Shown one piece after another: positions 12,401 through 26,735 of a stretch of 64,000 nucleotides of DNA; position 1 is the first letter of the stretch; the number at the start of each line of letters is the position of its first letter. Both the position numbers and the translations under genes were made by a program. Under the pieces are notes generated by a model. The model saw nothing but the letters and a program-made list of their open reading frames with translations. It was not told the DNA's origin and ran no database searches. The DNA is from Phoebastria nigripes (Eukaryota > Chordata > Aves > Procellariiformes > Diomedeidae), in NCBI GenBank assembly GCA_035582835.1, contig JAYKAV010002042.1, forward strand, positions 1,088,122 through 1,152,121, read 5' to 3'.

Positions 12401-15400
12401 TCATGTAACTTTTGAAAATTAAGTAAAAAAGCAATGCTAATTGTACATGGTATCTCATATGGAGAAAAAAAAGCGTATTTCAAGTGGCTATGAAATATAC
12501 GTAAAAATATTCTACATCTCCCATAAATTTTTATTTTAGCAAACTCAGGTCAAAAACCTACTTGTCATTACAGTTATTGCATAAAAATAATGAAAGGTGC
12601 ATGTTTAGAAGACAGGCTCAGTATTACTCAGTCTATTCTTTCTTCATGCAATTGCTCTTTGTAACAGCTCTTCTGTTTCGTTCACGTGGAAAAGGATATA
12701 TCCAGTAGTACTGTACTGCTGAATACAAAACTGTGTAAGAAAACATCAGTTCAGCTTCAAGTACCGTTTTTCACTCACTGGCTCCGATTCTGCCTCTTTG
12801 GTGTCCATGTCATGTACTGTTCTGACTCAGTGATAGCTTATGTCATCACATCAGGTATTACAGGTTAATTTTTGTCTGATTATCACATTCTCTGCAAAAG
12901 GCATCTTTTACCTATGCTGTCTACCAACAAAATTAAAATGTGGACACTCAGAAATCTTGGTCATGAGAACGTTTAATTTGAAGTAACTGATGTATCAGAA
13001 AAAATGGCCAAACAAGCCAAAGAAATAGCAAATTAATTTTCACTACTAATACTACATAGAAGTGGAGTAAATTCCAAGCAGACTGAAGAGAGAAGCAAAC
13101 CCACTGAATTAGAGATTCCTTTCCAAGCTATTAGATGCACAGTGCAAAAATTAGCACTGCAACTTTCCCAAAATAACATGGAACTTAAGAAAAAAACCTC
13201 ACAAAAAACAAATATGAAAGTTTTCTTTCTTTCACTTACCTTGAGCAAACAACTCAAGAACTCTGACATTCTTACCCGATCAGTAAAAAAATTCCCAGAC
13301 ATGCCCTCAACTCGGTGTTGATAATAAACGGTCACAAACTTTAAACAAAGGTTAAGTGCTGTTACAGATACATCAGTAACTGAAAAAAAAACCCCAAACA
13401 AAAAACCTACGGCTCTCAGCATTTGTATCTTTTCTAGTATTTTTCCATNGCAAAGTAAGGTGCTTTCTTGTAGGTAGGAAGTAAAAAAATCCCTTTTACT
13501 AAGGTATTTTAAGCCCAGATAAGCTGATGGCTACCAGTAGACCAGTTCCGAAAGAAATATTTTAAATACATGCTTTTGTAAAATCTGGAAAGTTGAAAAC
13601 AGTACTGAGGATGACTTTACTGAAATTTGAGGTACACTCTAGCACAAGCGAGAAAGGAAATTTTACTGNCTGTTTATTTTCAGAGTTTTGTGTTAATAGG
13701 AATGCCTTTTTAAAATTGTAACTTAATGAACATATCAAAATCCTCTCTCTGAACACATGCAAGTTGTAAGGTCTGGGCTAGAATCATAACACTTTCCTTG
13801 GTTTTCCCTGATTTTAGTTACTCCAGTACTACAGAAAAAGAGGTGAATTTTACAACCTGTAAGTTTGATAAATTTAAAAAGAGCATCTAGAAATGAAGTG
13901 TGGACACTTAATGTTGACACCCTAATTCTACCACAGACCTGTATTAGTAGACTGATTGATTCTGACTTAAAAACTTCCAATGTAAGAAGATAAAATTTTG
14001 TTAATTGGAACCTAATTTGCTGGGGCAGGGAATATATTATGTTTTAGTAGCATCCTTACTTATGATGAAAATTCATGAAGGACCATGATGTACAGCTTTG
14101 GGAAGGACTATAAAGTTAATATAATGGATTAACTAAGACAGTGCTAATTGAATTTTACGTACAGGATTGAGTTTATTAGTAGTCCCAAATCCAACTTACG
14201 ATTTACATGGGTTAAGTTCNACAACATCAATATTCCCAATTTCTATACCTATAATCAATTATTACAGATTCAGTGATTTACACTCCTAAAAGAGTTATTG
14301 ACTAAACTGGTATTTGACTGTAAATTTGAATATTCAAAAAAACCCTAAACCATTTTAAGTCAGGCATTGTTAAACTAACTAAACTGGTATTAATGAAATG
14401 ATAAAGGCCTGTTATAGGAAGCAGCAGTAATAAACTGTTGCAGAGTTGGAAAACAACATGGTTGTTACATTGCAAAGCCTGACTGCAGCAAGACACAAAA
14501 AAAACCCAGGTTTTTTTGCTTATGTGATGCATTTTCTTCAAGGTGAGCAAGATATATAGGATTTACTTCTCAAAAACTATTGAAGTAAATATACACTACT
14601 ACTTCTGCTGTTTGTGCTGAGATCCATTACAATGCATTTTCATAAAAATGTTTCTCTATAATAGGAACAAGAACATGCTTAAAATACAGACACCCAGAGC
14701 AAGCTATACTCCATAAAAATACTATTTCCACCTTGCTCTCAACATGAAGCCAGGAACAAAGCCTTCTGGAGTCATACTCTAATAACTAATGATACTTTGT
14801 ATAAGGCTTGAGTCAAGAGTGGTGTCATGAGATGCAGTATGAGAGTCGAAGATCTTTTATCTATGAGCCTGTAGGACTGGAATAAACATGATGCTCTAAA
14901 AAAGCTTTTGATACGGTGATTTGTATGTAACTTATTTTTAGCATTCTAAGAACAATAGACTATGGAAATATGGACTTCCACATCCATGTTAAGACCTTTG
15001 CATGAAATTGCTATGCAAAGCCCTGTTTCAGCTGTTTACCAAAGTGGTTCAGCTAGGCACTCTTCATCAGCCAATACATGTATTTAAAAAAAAAAAAAAT
15101 TCACGGGTATGCATATAATAATCAATTCTATGAAGAGAAGGTTTTTGTGACAGCAGACTTCTGTGAAATAGAAACACTGAAAGATCCAGTGGTAAATTAA
15201 ATAGATTTAGGAGACAAAGTCACTACAGTCAAAAATGTGTAACTTGAACAGTACTGTTCCCTCCTTTCCACTTCTGACATTACTTCTGAGAGTTGGCGAA
15301 GAGGGTGAGAGGATGCTCTTCCCTGACCTTGATGTACTCTAGTCATTTGGTACATCTTTGTTTCCTAACAGAGAAGTTAACTGACATTTCAATCCTATAT

Positions 15401-15600
15401 GCAAAGAGTTTTACACCAACTGATTTATGATAAGCGGTTATTTCTTCTGTGCAAGAAGGACACGGTAGACAAAAGCAGGAAGTTTTTTTTTCCTGTGCAG
15501 AATGGGGGATGCGCAGCTTCCCTCTTGAGCTCACCACGTTCTCCGAGTTATTATGAGAGCACTGTCCTCACCTTCAGTCAAACCTCCTGCCCATGGTGAG
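9420..15600. other. FRY intron sequence without recognised features
   Basis: Uniform AT-rich sequence. Frames of 129-135 codons (13422-13033 minus, 11339-11746 plus) have no recognisable domain and irregular composition. No repeat signature was found. Confidence 0.6.
15086..15099 (+). repeat. Poly-A tract, 14 nt
   Basis: Fourteen A after TATTT. No element body was recognised upstream. Confidence 0.9.
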
Positions 15601-16029
15601 AGCAATGCTACGAGGAGTTAGGGGACCTCCGTGTTCGAAGCAGTGGATGAGGTTCCTTCTTTTAGTACATTTATATGGAACTGGTAAAACGCTATAAAAC
15701 CAGGGAGGTCGGGAAGGGTGGGCAAGTTTCCCACATCTGCGAGCCTTGGGAATGAAAATACAGGATTGGCAACAGACCTCTGCTAAAAGGTACAGCAGAG
15801 TAAAATGGAGAACGCCTGTGTGGATGCAGACATCCAGAATACCCTACGACCAGGCAGGGCAGATATCCTACCAGCTACCAAGTACTGAGACACGGCTGCA
15901 TGAGAGAGAGTGACTCACAGTTTTTTCTGATACAGAACTGCCCATGATCCTACTCTTTCCCAGTATCTTAACCTCCATGGGAAGCACTAAGTGGGACTTG
16001 CTTCAGTTACGGTGAGGTGAGCTGCTGAA

Positions 16030-16385
16030 GTGCTTACATGGTTTTGCTCGTGTCAGGGCCCAGAAGGGCTGGCCACAGCAGCCGGGACTCCCCATGGGGA
16101 CAGCAGGGCAGGGCCTGGCAGCCAGTGCATGTCCCACCGCCCCAGCCGGGAGCCGGGCCAGGATGTGGGCCTGCGGGTGGGCCTGGCTCCGCAGGGCCCA
16201 TGGCTGGGCAGGGCTGCGGGGAGCCGGAGACCAGCCCTGCTGTGGTGTTGCTGTGGCAGGGACTGACAGCCCCAGCACCTGGAATGGGGTCCTGGGCTGT
16301 GGACAGGGGTGGGCAAGACTCAGAGGAGGCCATAAGGCTTATTAGTGCCCTCAGGGCCCTGACCGCTGGTTACCCATTCAGAGTA
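16030..16385. other. GC-rich islet in AT-rich intron
   Basis: About 350 bp is strongly GC-rich (runs such as CAGCCGGGAGCCGGGCC, GGGCAGGGCCTGGCAG) with roughly ten CpGs, and both edges are abrupt. Five overlapping open frames here on both strands are a by-product of low stop-codon frequency; none has similarity I recognise. It is followed at 16385-16480 by TGACCTAATTTAATC and similar AT-rich text. Candidates are an intronic regulatory element or an old GC-rich repeat. No splice-site arrangement suggests an exon. Confidence 0.55.
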
Positions 16386-19300
16386 ATGTGACCTAATTTA
16401 ATCAAAGTTATAGGAAGCCCTTATCAGTTGATTTGAATAAATTTAGAGTTGCAATTGCAGGGCTGCTCCAGGCACAGCTGAGAGCTCTGTAAACACGTTT
16501 CACTTAACCCCCAGACAGCCGGGGATAAGAAACGACAGCCACTGACCCCAGTCACCGTCTGCTGTCTGCAGCCACTGCTGCTTTAAGGTCAGGTAGCTAC
16601 TTCCTGTCATCAACTATGTGTCTATTTTCAAAGAACAGACCAATAGATGAGGAAAGGTATATTTTTAAAGTGAACTCCAGAAATTCTGATGACTGTCAGT
16701 AGCTACTTTTCTTTAAACTTCCTTTCTTTTGGGCTTTCTTGGCTATGTATTTATCATGAAGGCTGTAGCTGTACCGTAAAAGACATGTCCCCAGGTGACT
16801 TGATCTGAAGCCTTTTCCTCCCGGTTACTGGTACCAATCTGACAGACTTTCAAGGAGGATGCCAGNGTGCCCTTGCAGAGCTAACGTCAGCCTTCAGGGT
16901 TCTTCTACTACATGTATGATGGTCATAAAAGCCATAGCTTCCACCCATACTACATGCCCAGCTAAGGAAACAAGACCTTATTGGGTGGATTTCCAAATTG
17001 GGAAGGTAGCTACGTGAAGTATTTAAATTTTTCTCATATTTGTCATGCCAGCAGATATGTAGGGTCAAATAAATATGGCATAATTCAAGCTGTCTGATGG
17101 GTAAACTGTACCATGCCAGACTCAGGCCCAGAAAAGAGCACATAAATTTAAACCTAAAAACATACAGCAATCCTGATGAAGCAGTACCTCATTGACTTCA
17201 AACATGAAGTCTGAAAGCATGCAAAGGATGAAGCTGTTGCAAAAATATGGAAAGATATCTTTAATTTAATTGCTACTTATCTGGCAAGAATGCTACCACA
17301 GTAGATTATTTTCTTTCTGTCCTTCATGATGACAGACCAGTGATAAGGCTGGCCTGAGATGACTGTGGTATGACTTCCATTTTCTGGATAGTGGTAATAA
17401 CCAATATCCTTAAATGACACAAAACTATGATTAGAGGCATGTGGTAGGTTCTCTGCTATATTTGCAAGCATTGGCCAACATGTGACAGCCTCGGTGACCT
17501 TGGATTCAATCTCTGCCTTCCAATGTTAAATCCTCTTAGCAATTTCAACCATCATATGCACCACTGACTGTCCTCCAACTATATCCATGCAGTAGTGAGG
17601 CCCAGGGACAGTAAGCATCCTGGAGAGTTTTGCTGTCAGAATGAGATCTGAAGCCTCAAACAGCATTGTGCCCACACACCCAGCTATGGAAACCCTGATA
17701 TCACTGAGAAAGCTCCTGTTGACATTGCCTGGCTCTGAAATGCATGAGTGTTTTTANGGACCTGTATCTAGCTGCAAATGCCTATGCCAATGGCTATGCA
17801 AAAATGTGTCCTTTTCCATCCTGGTTGCTAAAGTGGCAAGAACTTTTTCCCTCTATCTCATATGGAAGCTGGAATCTGACCCAGGATGCATCCTGTCTCC
17901 AACCTCCTGCGCTCCCCATGATTACTTCTGAAACGCTACATTTGTCTCTTCCTCTAACTCTTTTTCCAACTGTGTCTTTCATATGCTTCCCCTCAACTCC
18001 TGTGTTTCAATTTTACGGTATGTCCCCCTGAAGTACATAGAAGATCTCTCATCTGTGGCCACTGCTTCAATCACTCAAACCTTTCTAGGTCTTTCAGGAA
18101 GATAACTGTCCTGAGATTCAAGATTAGCCACCCTAGAAGGACTACTGCTCTATACTGTTCAGTTCTTGGCTTCTGTTACAGGTCTCAGCCTGAGATATGT
18201 ACTGAGATAACTAGAGGGGGATATTATTTCTGAGGCGATGAGTGGAAGGGGAAGTGAAGACTCTTTATGCCATTGGAGTTGTCTTTGCTATATTTGATGC
18301 TCTCCATCTTCAGTACAGAAGCTTGATTTTTCCTATATTTTTCTGCCTTCACATCCTTTGACTACATGAGTAGAGCTTGCTTATTTCACAGATGGTATCT
18401 TCCAGGCTTAGCTGCCTCTCTCTCTGCTGGGGGAAAGAACAAGCTGATCTGNCCCAGCTTGGGCTTCACTATCACTGGCAGAGCGTGGTTTTGTGGACTG
18501 GACTATACTTGGAGAGCCAGTGAAGTTCCAACAGAAGTTGATTCGTGAAGGAGGGAACAGTGATGGCTGAGACCATTGTTCTGCTTAACTGATTTCTTGA
18601 AACAGAGAAGTTAGCTACTGGAAAGTCTGAGTAAAAAGAAACAGAACCAAGGGAACAATCCACACAGAAATCAAACTTAGTCCTTAGATATGGCTGGGAG
18701 TTGAGTAAAATACTGAGACCAACTGTTAGTCTAAAAACATTGACCTGGGATCCAGTCAATGACCTGCAGGAAAGAAACTCTGCTGAGCTGACACTTGCTG
18801 TAGGAGATGGGCCTTCTCCTGAGGACAGTGACTGTCCTCGGTCCTCCAGACTGTCCTGTGACTGACAGACATAGATCTGCCCATTCAACAAGCCACTTAA
18901 TGCATCCACTGTAACAGATCTGTAGGGCGCCATACAATAAAAGGATAGTATATTCAGGTTACATATTGAGTAGTTGAAGTAAGATGGTGTGTAGATGCTT
19001 TCACTTTCTTATGAACAGGTGAGAGGACAATCCTCAGCACAGTATAATAAAGTGAGGCAGAATTTCATAAAGAAGCATCTTATATACTTCAGAGACAATT
19101 ATTGAAAGAATAGATAATTATTCTTAATGTCCTACATATTATTTGTCACAACTGGATCTACAAGAACTAATCTCCTAATATTTAGTTATATCATTNAAAT
19201 ACTAAATAAAGAGTACAGTAGAAATAAAGAGTTATGATATGTTAAATACAGAGTTATGGTATTATGAACTATGAGCTCCTTAGGGTTGGGATGGACTGCC

Positions 19301-20749
19301 CACATGCTTTACAGAATTTTGACTACCACAAACACTAGTGGAATAAAAGAATTACATTAATGATGAGTGACATAATCCTTGAGTGACACAGAGGTGGATA
19401 GGGACAGATGACAATGGGAATCTGGCATGTTGGTAGCATTTATAGAGGAAGGTCCTAAGGAGGATACTTTTTGTATGGGGAAAAAAAGAACAGCATTTTC
19501 AATATATACTTGCATAAAGTTATTCAAATAAAGTTGTCTCCTTTTCAATTTATCTGGGCATACACATACTGAGTGGATAGTTAGAACAGAGCAAGGCAGT
19601 TTGCCTTTCCTCTTTTCCATGAAATTACTTGTTCCTTATAGTAACTCCTGTCTGTGCACTGTGAATAAACAGGAGTCCGAATGCCCTGTGTCTGCCAAAC
19701 TATTCATGAGGACTTCAAATGTAAAAAGTGTGTAATGCTAATGTGTCTCATTATAGATGAGAACAAAGGAGTCATTCCTCATGTGATGCAGCTGGAATTT
19801 TAGTCCATGTAAACCAGAAAATTCTACATTACAGCTGTGTGATAAAACTGCTTGGTATTATTATAGCCTACATAAACCTTACTATTTATCACAGCCCAGT
19901 CCTCAGAAACCAAAAAACCTTCTACTTGCTTTTCTTCCAAGTCTGTCCTTAGCATATTTCTTCTGCAATGCCTAGAGAAAGTGAAACCTAGATTAAAGCT
20001 AATTGGACAGCAGTGCCACTATACATGTTGGTTGGTCAGGCTTTGCAAAAACAAACTTGCATTATTCTTGCCCTTCCAGAGTCTTCCTAACCACCTGCTT
20101 GGCTGTTATCACCAGCNCTGCTTTGAAATAGGTCTATATTTTAATGTCTTTGAGCGTCTAATGAAATGGAAGTAATAAATACACTAGTATCAACCACATC
20201 ACTGCTTTCAGTCTTTTTCCAGTGGTGAGATAAAACCTACCTAACAAAAGGAGAAAGTTATAGGCAGAATACATAAATGTGCTTATAGTCCTAATCCTAT
20301 AATGAGTAAATTCTGTTCTTGAGTTCAGTATTCAGAGAGATCCTGAATTTAGACAAGCTCAGTAAAAGAAGATGCTTGCAGGAGAAAAGCATAATGAAAG
20401 TTTACCAACAGCTAAATTAACCATTAACCACTGTCAATGCCTGTAGCTCACTATGTTTTATCAATGTCTACAGCTGTGTGTAAGTACTGCTGAAAGCCAT
20501 ATTTAAAGATTAGCCTGATCAGTATGCACAGGATGAATTATTACCCTAAGTGATAATCAACGGTCCTAAAAAGGAAACTATTTTCTGGGTTTTTTCCTTA
20601 CAGTGTTAAGATACGTAAACACATTTTATCATTTGAACTGGCAAAAATGTTTCCCTGGCTTCCTCATTCGAGCTTCATTTTAAGATCACCACTGCTTGAG
20701 AAAAAATCAGCAATAATAAAATATCAAATTGTGTTTCTAAGTGAAGCAA

Positions 20750-21130
20750 TGCAAAGAAGATTTACAATATAAACCAATAAAAATGTAAATATGAATGCAA
20801 TCAGCTGTGAAAAAAGGTCTGCAGGAAAAATTCTTACTATTCATTATAAAGGAGAACAATTATTCACAGAAAAAAATCAGGAAATTATTAAAGGTTATCA
20901 AGAAGAAATTATTTACATTTCATTTATGTGAATTTAATTTTATAAACTGGAAAATCCCTTTTAATTAATTCTGCCATCAAATACCTTTAATTTGGATTAA
21001 TATAATTTGACAATCTGGGTATAGTAGTTTAATCATTAAAAATTAGCCATATAATTGTGAACTTAATGTAATTATTGAAATGTTTGTTATATTTCAGAGA
21101 CCCTAAAAGGGTGAAAAAATTGACCTGAAA
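20750..21130. other. AT-rich block dense in TAATTA/TTAATT-type sites (possible conserved element)
   Basis: The stretch contains many homeodomain-like cores (TTTTAATTAATTC near 20958, TTTAATTTGGATTAATATAA near 20988, GTAATTATTG near 21068), little simple repetition, no repeat signature and no frame. This texture is common in conserved non-coding enhancers of developmental genes, but a single sequence cannot show conservation. It may equally be plain AT-rich intron. Confidence 0.2.
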
Positions 21131-22432
21131 TTTCAAATAAAATATTCTCCAGACAAAGTAAAAAAAAAATCACATCTGGAAACAAAAGGTTTCCATTCTA
21201 ACTTGTTAAAGACTTAGCAGTGGATAGTCAACATCAGATTCATGCCTAGAAAGCATATTAACTGGGGAGTGCATTTTTTATGATCGCTGCCAGATCCAGT
21301 AACCAAAAATGTCAAATCATACTCGCTTGACAGCCAAGGCAGCAGGAGTAGTAGGTGACATTGCCCTCTGCTTTCTCTGCTGATGGAATCTTGTTATCCC
21401 AGCCGAGATTTCATGGGGCTGCAGGAGGCAGTGGGTGGCGTGCCCTTCACTGCTGCCCTAGCAAATAGCAAAAATTTTTTGTGCCTTACTAGCATCTGCA
21501 ACTCATGGTGGGACACAAACCTGGTTTTCCACCACAGTTGTCAGAGCGCTGTAATTTACAGTTGGGCTCTGCATACATCACAAAAGAAAGAGATGGATAT
21601 ATCAAACAGGTATATGGAACCCAAACAAACTGAGAGAAAAATTAATTAAAACAACAGTAATGATAATCAGAAAGGATAAGCAGACAAAATGTGTGTATGA
21701 AAAGAAATATCTAGGTAAAAAATACATCAGTAAGTCTTTAATTTAATCCCACAGTAACTTCAGAGCTTGAATCTGAGCTAGACTTTGTGATAAAAGATAG
21801 GAAAAAGCAATTATATTATAAACAGATCATTTTAGCTTCTCTGAAAGATATCTTAAGTATTCATCACTCATTATAAAATTAAACTGCCATATCTTGTAAT
21901 GACAGAGAATTCAAACTAGAAACATCTCAGTGTTAGAGCACTTTGCAAGTTTGATTTTCTTTGAAGTATGTTTGAGTTTAATTAGAACAGAATCTTCAAA
22001 GAGCTCACCATTTGACTACCTATTGTGAAAAAAGGCCAAAGGGCGGCCCTGTACCACCAATTTATAATCTTTGTCTCACAAATCCCTAGGACTTCCTGGT
22101 CACAATTCTAGTCAGTAGAGTAGAAATGTGGAAACAAAGCTGCAAAACATCCAACAGCTACCCCACAAAAAGGGTGGACTTAAATTCTTAGCCATTATTC
22201 CAGAATAATTTTTGCCATTTTCCCTTGTCACTTCTTTCATTACAACCTAATTATTTCAAGATCATTTTGACTGAATGTCTACAAAAACCTGCTTACACAT
22301 TTGTCACAGCCACCCTCAAATAGCAGCGTGCCATGACTTGTAAGTCCTATTAGTATTAATAATATGTGAGTATGTCATTGCATTATTGTTAGTGTCTCAC
22401 GGTTAGACCCCTGTAAGAAATATGTTCTGAAA

Positions 22433-23806
22433 ATCATAGAATCATAGAATAGTTTGGGTTGGAAGGGACCTTTAAAGGTCATCTAGTCCAACCCCCCTGC
22501 CATGGGCAGGGACACCTTNAACTAAATCAGGTTGCTCAGAGCCCCGTCCAACCTCACCTTGAATGTTTCCAGGGATGGGGCATCTACCACCTCTCTGGGC
22601 AACCTGTGCCAGTGTTTCACCACCCTCAGCGTAAAAAATTTCTTCCTTATATCTAGTCTAAATCTACCCTCTTTTAATTTAAAGCCATTCCTCCTTGTCC
22701 TGTCGCAACAGGCCCTGCTAAAAAGTTTGCCGCCATCTTTTTTATAAGCCCCCTTTAAGTACTGATAGGCTGCAATAAGGTCTCCCCGGAGCCTTCTCTT
22801 CTCCAGGCTGAACAACCCCAACTCTCTCAGCCTTTCTTCACAGGAGAGGCGTCCCATCCCTCTGATCATTTTTGTGGCCCTCCTCTGGACCCACTCCAAC
22901 AGGTTCATGTCTTTCTTGTGCTGAGGGCTCCAGAGCTGGACGCAGTACTCCAGGTAGGCTCTCACCAGAGCAGAGTAGAGGGGCAGAATCTCCTCCCTTG
23001 ACCTGCGGCCAGGCTTCTTTTGATGCAGCCCAGGATATGGTTGGCCTTCTGGGCTGCGAGCACACCTTGCTGGCTCATGTCCATCTTTTCATCCACCAGT
23101 ACCCCCAAGTCCTTCTCGGCAGGGCTGCTCTCAATCCTTTCATCCCCCAGCCTGTATTGATACTAGGGGTTGCCCCGACCCAGGTGCAGGACCTTGCACT
23201 TGGCCTTGTTGAACCTCATGAGGTTCACACGGGCCCACTTCTTGAACTTGTCCAGGACCCTCTGGATGGCATCCCGTCCCTCAGGCATGTTGGCCGCACC
23301 ACTCAGCTTGGTGTCATCTGCAAACTTGCTCAGGGTGCACTTGATCCCACTGTCTGTGTCATTGATGAAGATATTAAACAGTACCGGTCCCCATACGGAC
23401 CCCTGCGGGACACCACTCGTCACCGATCTCCATCTGGACATTGAGCCGTTGACCACTACCCTCTGGATGCGACCATCCAACCAATTCCTCACCCACCGGA
23501 CAGTCCACCCATCAAATCCATACCTCTCCAGTTTAGAGGGAAGGATGTTGCGGGGGACCGTATCAAAGGCCTTACAGAGGTCCAGATAGANGACATCTGT
23601 AGCCCTTCCCATGTCCATTGATGTAGTCACTCCATTGTAGAAGGCCACTAGGTTGATCAGGCAGGACTTGGCCTTGGTGAGGCCATGCTGGCTGTCTCGA
23701 ATCACCTCCCTGTCCTCCATGTGCCTTAGCATAGCTTCCAGGAGGATCTGTTCCGTGATCTTCCCAGGCACAGAGGTGAGACTGATTGGCCTGTAGTTCC
23801 CCAATC
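22433..23806 (-). mobile_element. CR1 LINE, 5'-truncated and broken
   Basis: The 3' end (22433 side) has ATCATAGAATCATAGAATAG followed by the GGTTGGAAGGGACC block. The coding part appears in two frames. At 23804-23163 it runs from [11 protein letters not shown] through [21 protein letters not shown] and FADDTKL to LHLGRGNP, ending at a TAG (23165-23163). At 22965-22522 another frame carries the C-terminal region with [11 protein letters not shown] and [16 protein letters not shown]. The frames are offset, so there is a stop plus at least one frameshift between them. The catalytic FADD box is kept, unlike the copy at 60.5 kb. The 5' break falls almost exactly at GNYRP. Its 3' UTR-like sequence differs from that of the 60.5 kb copy, so the two belong to different subfamilies. 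The copy is inactive. Confidence 0.95.
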
Positions 23807-25389
23807 ATTAAAAATGTTGACAAGAAGGAGGTGACATTCCAGTTTCTTGTCATATTTTTACATCCTACGTTGAATTTACCAAATAAAATTTCACTGAACA
23901 ACCTCTGGAATAAGATAAGATCAACATTCAGATATTCATAGTTTCACAAAGTGACAAAAATAATGTATCAACACACAGCAACTCAAAATCATCTTAACAC
24001 AAGGTGAAATGGGAATAAATCAGGGTCACTGGTTCATATCTATGTCTGAAATATTACATGAAAATGCAGAGGTTAGTGTTTAAGAGTAACAGAGGTGCCG
24101 CAAGGAAATTATGTTTTCAGTCCTTGTCTTTTTGTTGTTTCCCTGCTCTTGTCAAGTAATTTTACAACACATTTTGTCTTAAAATTTTAAAGGCGTTCAC
24201 TGTGCGTCACATGAAGACTGGATGGTAATAAATAGCTGCTGGCATTTTTTCTTTAAAGGACCTACACTATGACTGTCAGTTTATTCTACCTTTTGCGGTT
24301 TGGAGGGGACTCACGAAAGAAGAATAAACTGGGTATTTGTCAAAATATTCCTTCCTGTTAACTTTTTTTGTGTTATTTACAAATTATGTAAGATATTTCT
24401 GTCACCTTGCATCTACCTAATGTTTCAGAGGAAAGTCTGGAAAAAGTTTCCAAGCATCAAATGCTTTGGATTCTAAATCAAGACATAAAACTAAACAGAT
24501 GCCATCAGAATCAAGACAATCCTAATTTTACTGTTCAGAATATCCAGACCTGAAAATGGGGAACTGAACTAAGTATTCTATACTGTGCTTTGTAACAAGA
24601 ATAAGATTTTATAAAAATTCCCTTACAGCTCAGAAATACAGGTTCCTGGTTATTTTTATTTTTTTTATTTTTACCTTGTCAGAATTAAAATATAGGTTAC
24701 AGAACTATTCTTCCCTAATGAAAATAACAAGAATGGATATAAAATGTAGTCTCAAGTTAAAATAGCAGACTCCCAGAAGTTCAGTTACGTACGACAATTT
24801 GCAAAAGACATACCTGTATGTTAAATTTGCCTAAAATACAAATAACGATGGCTCTCTCACTGACTGTGCAAGACCTTGTAATGTAGCTCCTTTTTCAAAT
24901 GCTGCATGCTTTTTCATATCTGGAAAATAGGTGCTATAGCACTTTGTTAGATTATGAAACCTACTACTGTCAGAACTAAAATAAGAACCAGCAGTGCTAT
25001 TCATTTTCATGTTTTAGCTGAAAACCGGTAATGTTCAGAAATACTGTTTTTATCATATTTCAGCATTTTCTAATCTATTTTGACTCAAGTGACCACTCTC
25101 CCAGCTGTGAAATCTATGCTGGCTGACACCCCTTCTGCCTCTCAATCACATTAACACATGCCCATATTGCAAACAGAAATAAAATATTCATTCCTTTTCA
25201 TGTCACCCCTTTGGCATATCTTGCATATCTCTGTCCTCTCCCACAACCTTCTAATTGCCATAGTAGTGTATCTTACAGTTTGGGAAACACTATCAAACTC
25301 CAACGCAGATTACAAGCAAAATATTCTGCACTGCACAGCAAGCAAGCCTGATTTAAAAATAAATTCAAAGTAAAGTACATATATACTTA

Positions 25390-25629
<240 letters not shown>

Positions 25630-26214
25630 TTACTTGTGCGTAATTCAACATGTCTTAACTTTTCCAGTGGCCCACTATACTGTCAAAGCAAAACTGGAGA
25701 CTAGTTGATAATCAAAGAAATACACAATACATAAATACAATTTCCATGGTATAGTTATAGGTAAAATTTACATAATCTAGACTGGAAGAAGAAATCAAAG
25801 ATGAAATCTTCCGTATTAAAATTGAGTAGTGTTTACTATGCAGTACACACTCAACCCTCTTTTTTTACATGGTAAGACTTGCTGACACCTAACTGTTTGA
25901 ATAACATCCTCATTTCTTATTCTTTATCTTGTAGGCCAGATCTGTAACTCAAGTTGTCAAATAACAAGTTTATTCTTTATTGCTATTCAAACTGACCTAT
26001 CCTTGCAAAAGTCAGGAGTCTGATCTTTTGACTAAGGTGAGTTCTAAAGGGACTGATTTTCCTCTCATTTATACTGTGGTCAATCAAGAATGACTCCTTT
26101 AAAAACAATGACATTTCACCAGTATAAATCTTATATGAAGAGTCAGAGTTTTCCATGGCCAAAAAATGTTCATTACTTATTAGTTTTTCTGAAAGTACCA
26201 AACCCTACAGTCCC

Positions 26215-26735
26215 ATTTGGCACTTGTGAGATCACATCTGGAGTACCGTGTCCAGTTTTGGGCTCCCCCATACAAGAATGACATTGCTATTCTGGAGCAA
26301 GACCAAGGGAGGACCACGAAGATGGTCAGAGGCTTACGTGCTTGCTACATGAGTACAGGCTGAGAGTGCTGGACTGGTTCAGCCTTAAGAAGAGAAGGCT
26401 AAGGGGAGATCTTATTGCAGACTTGAGCTACCTAATGGTGTAGCGAAGATGGAGCCAGACTCTTCTTTGAGCACGGTGACAGGACAAGAGGCAACAGACA
26501 CTAGTTGGAATGCGGGAAATTCCAATTAGATATATGGAAAAGTTTCCACTGTGAGGGGGTGATCAAACACTGGTACAGGTTGTCCACAGATATAGTAGAA
26601 ATTCCACTCTTGGAGATACTNGAAACTTAATTGGACAAGGCCCTGAGAAACCTTCTCTAGCTGGTGAGCAGAGGTTGGACTAATCATCCTTCACAGATCC
26701 CTTCCAATCTAAATTATCTTATGATTCTGTGAATT
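26215..26735 (+). mobile_element. CR1 LINE 3' end, decayed
   Basis: The plus strand reads through the CR1 C-terminal region: CATCTGGAGTACCGTGTCCA (LEYCV... region), then AAGAAGAGAAGGCTAAGGGG (KKRRLRG), then GTGACAGGACAAGAGGCAAC (the DRTRG region). It ends in CCCTTCCAATCTAAATTATC and TATGATTCTGTGA, the CR1 3' signature. It is heavily mutated, with several stops and indels, and 5'-truncated. It starts about 0.6 kb from FRY exon 2, on the intron-1 side, in the opposite orientation to FRY. The edges are good to perhaps 20 bp. Confidence 0.9.

Noticed and set aside
15680..15720. GCTATAAAACCAGG as a TATA box of an LTR or promoter
   Set aside because: No TG...CA borders, polyadenylation signal, primer-binding site or downstream gene; a lone TATA-like word in an intron is not enough.
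18472..18933. 153-codon minus-strand open frame
   Set aside because: Same strand as FRY but resembles no part of FRY or any LINE motif, and lacks convincing acceptor and donor at its ends. Likely chance.
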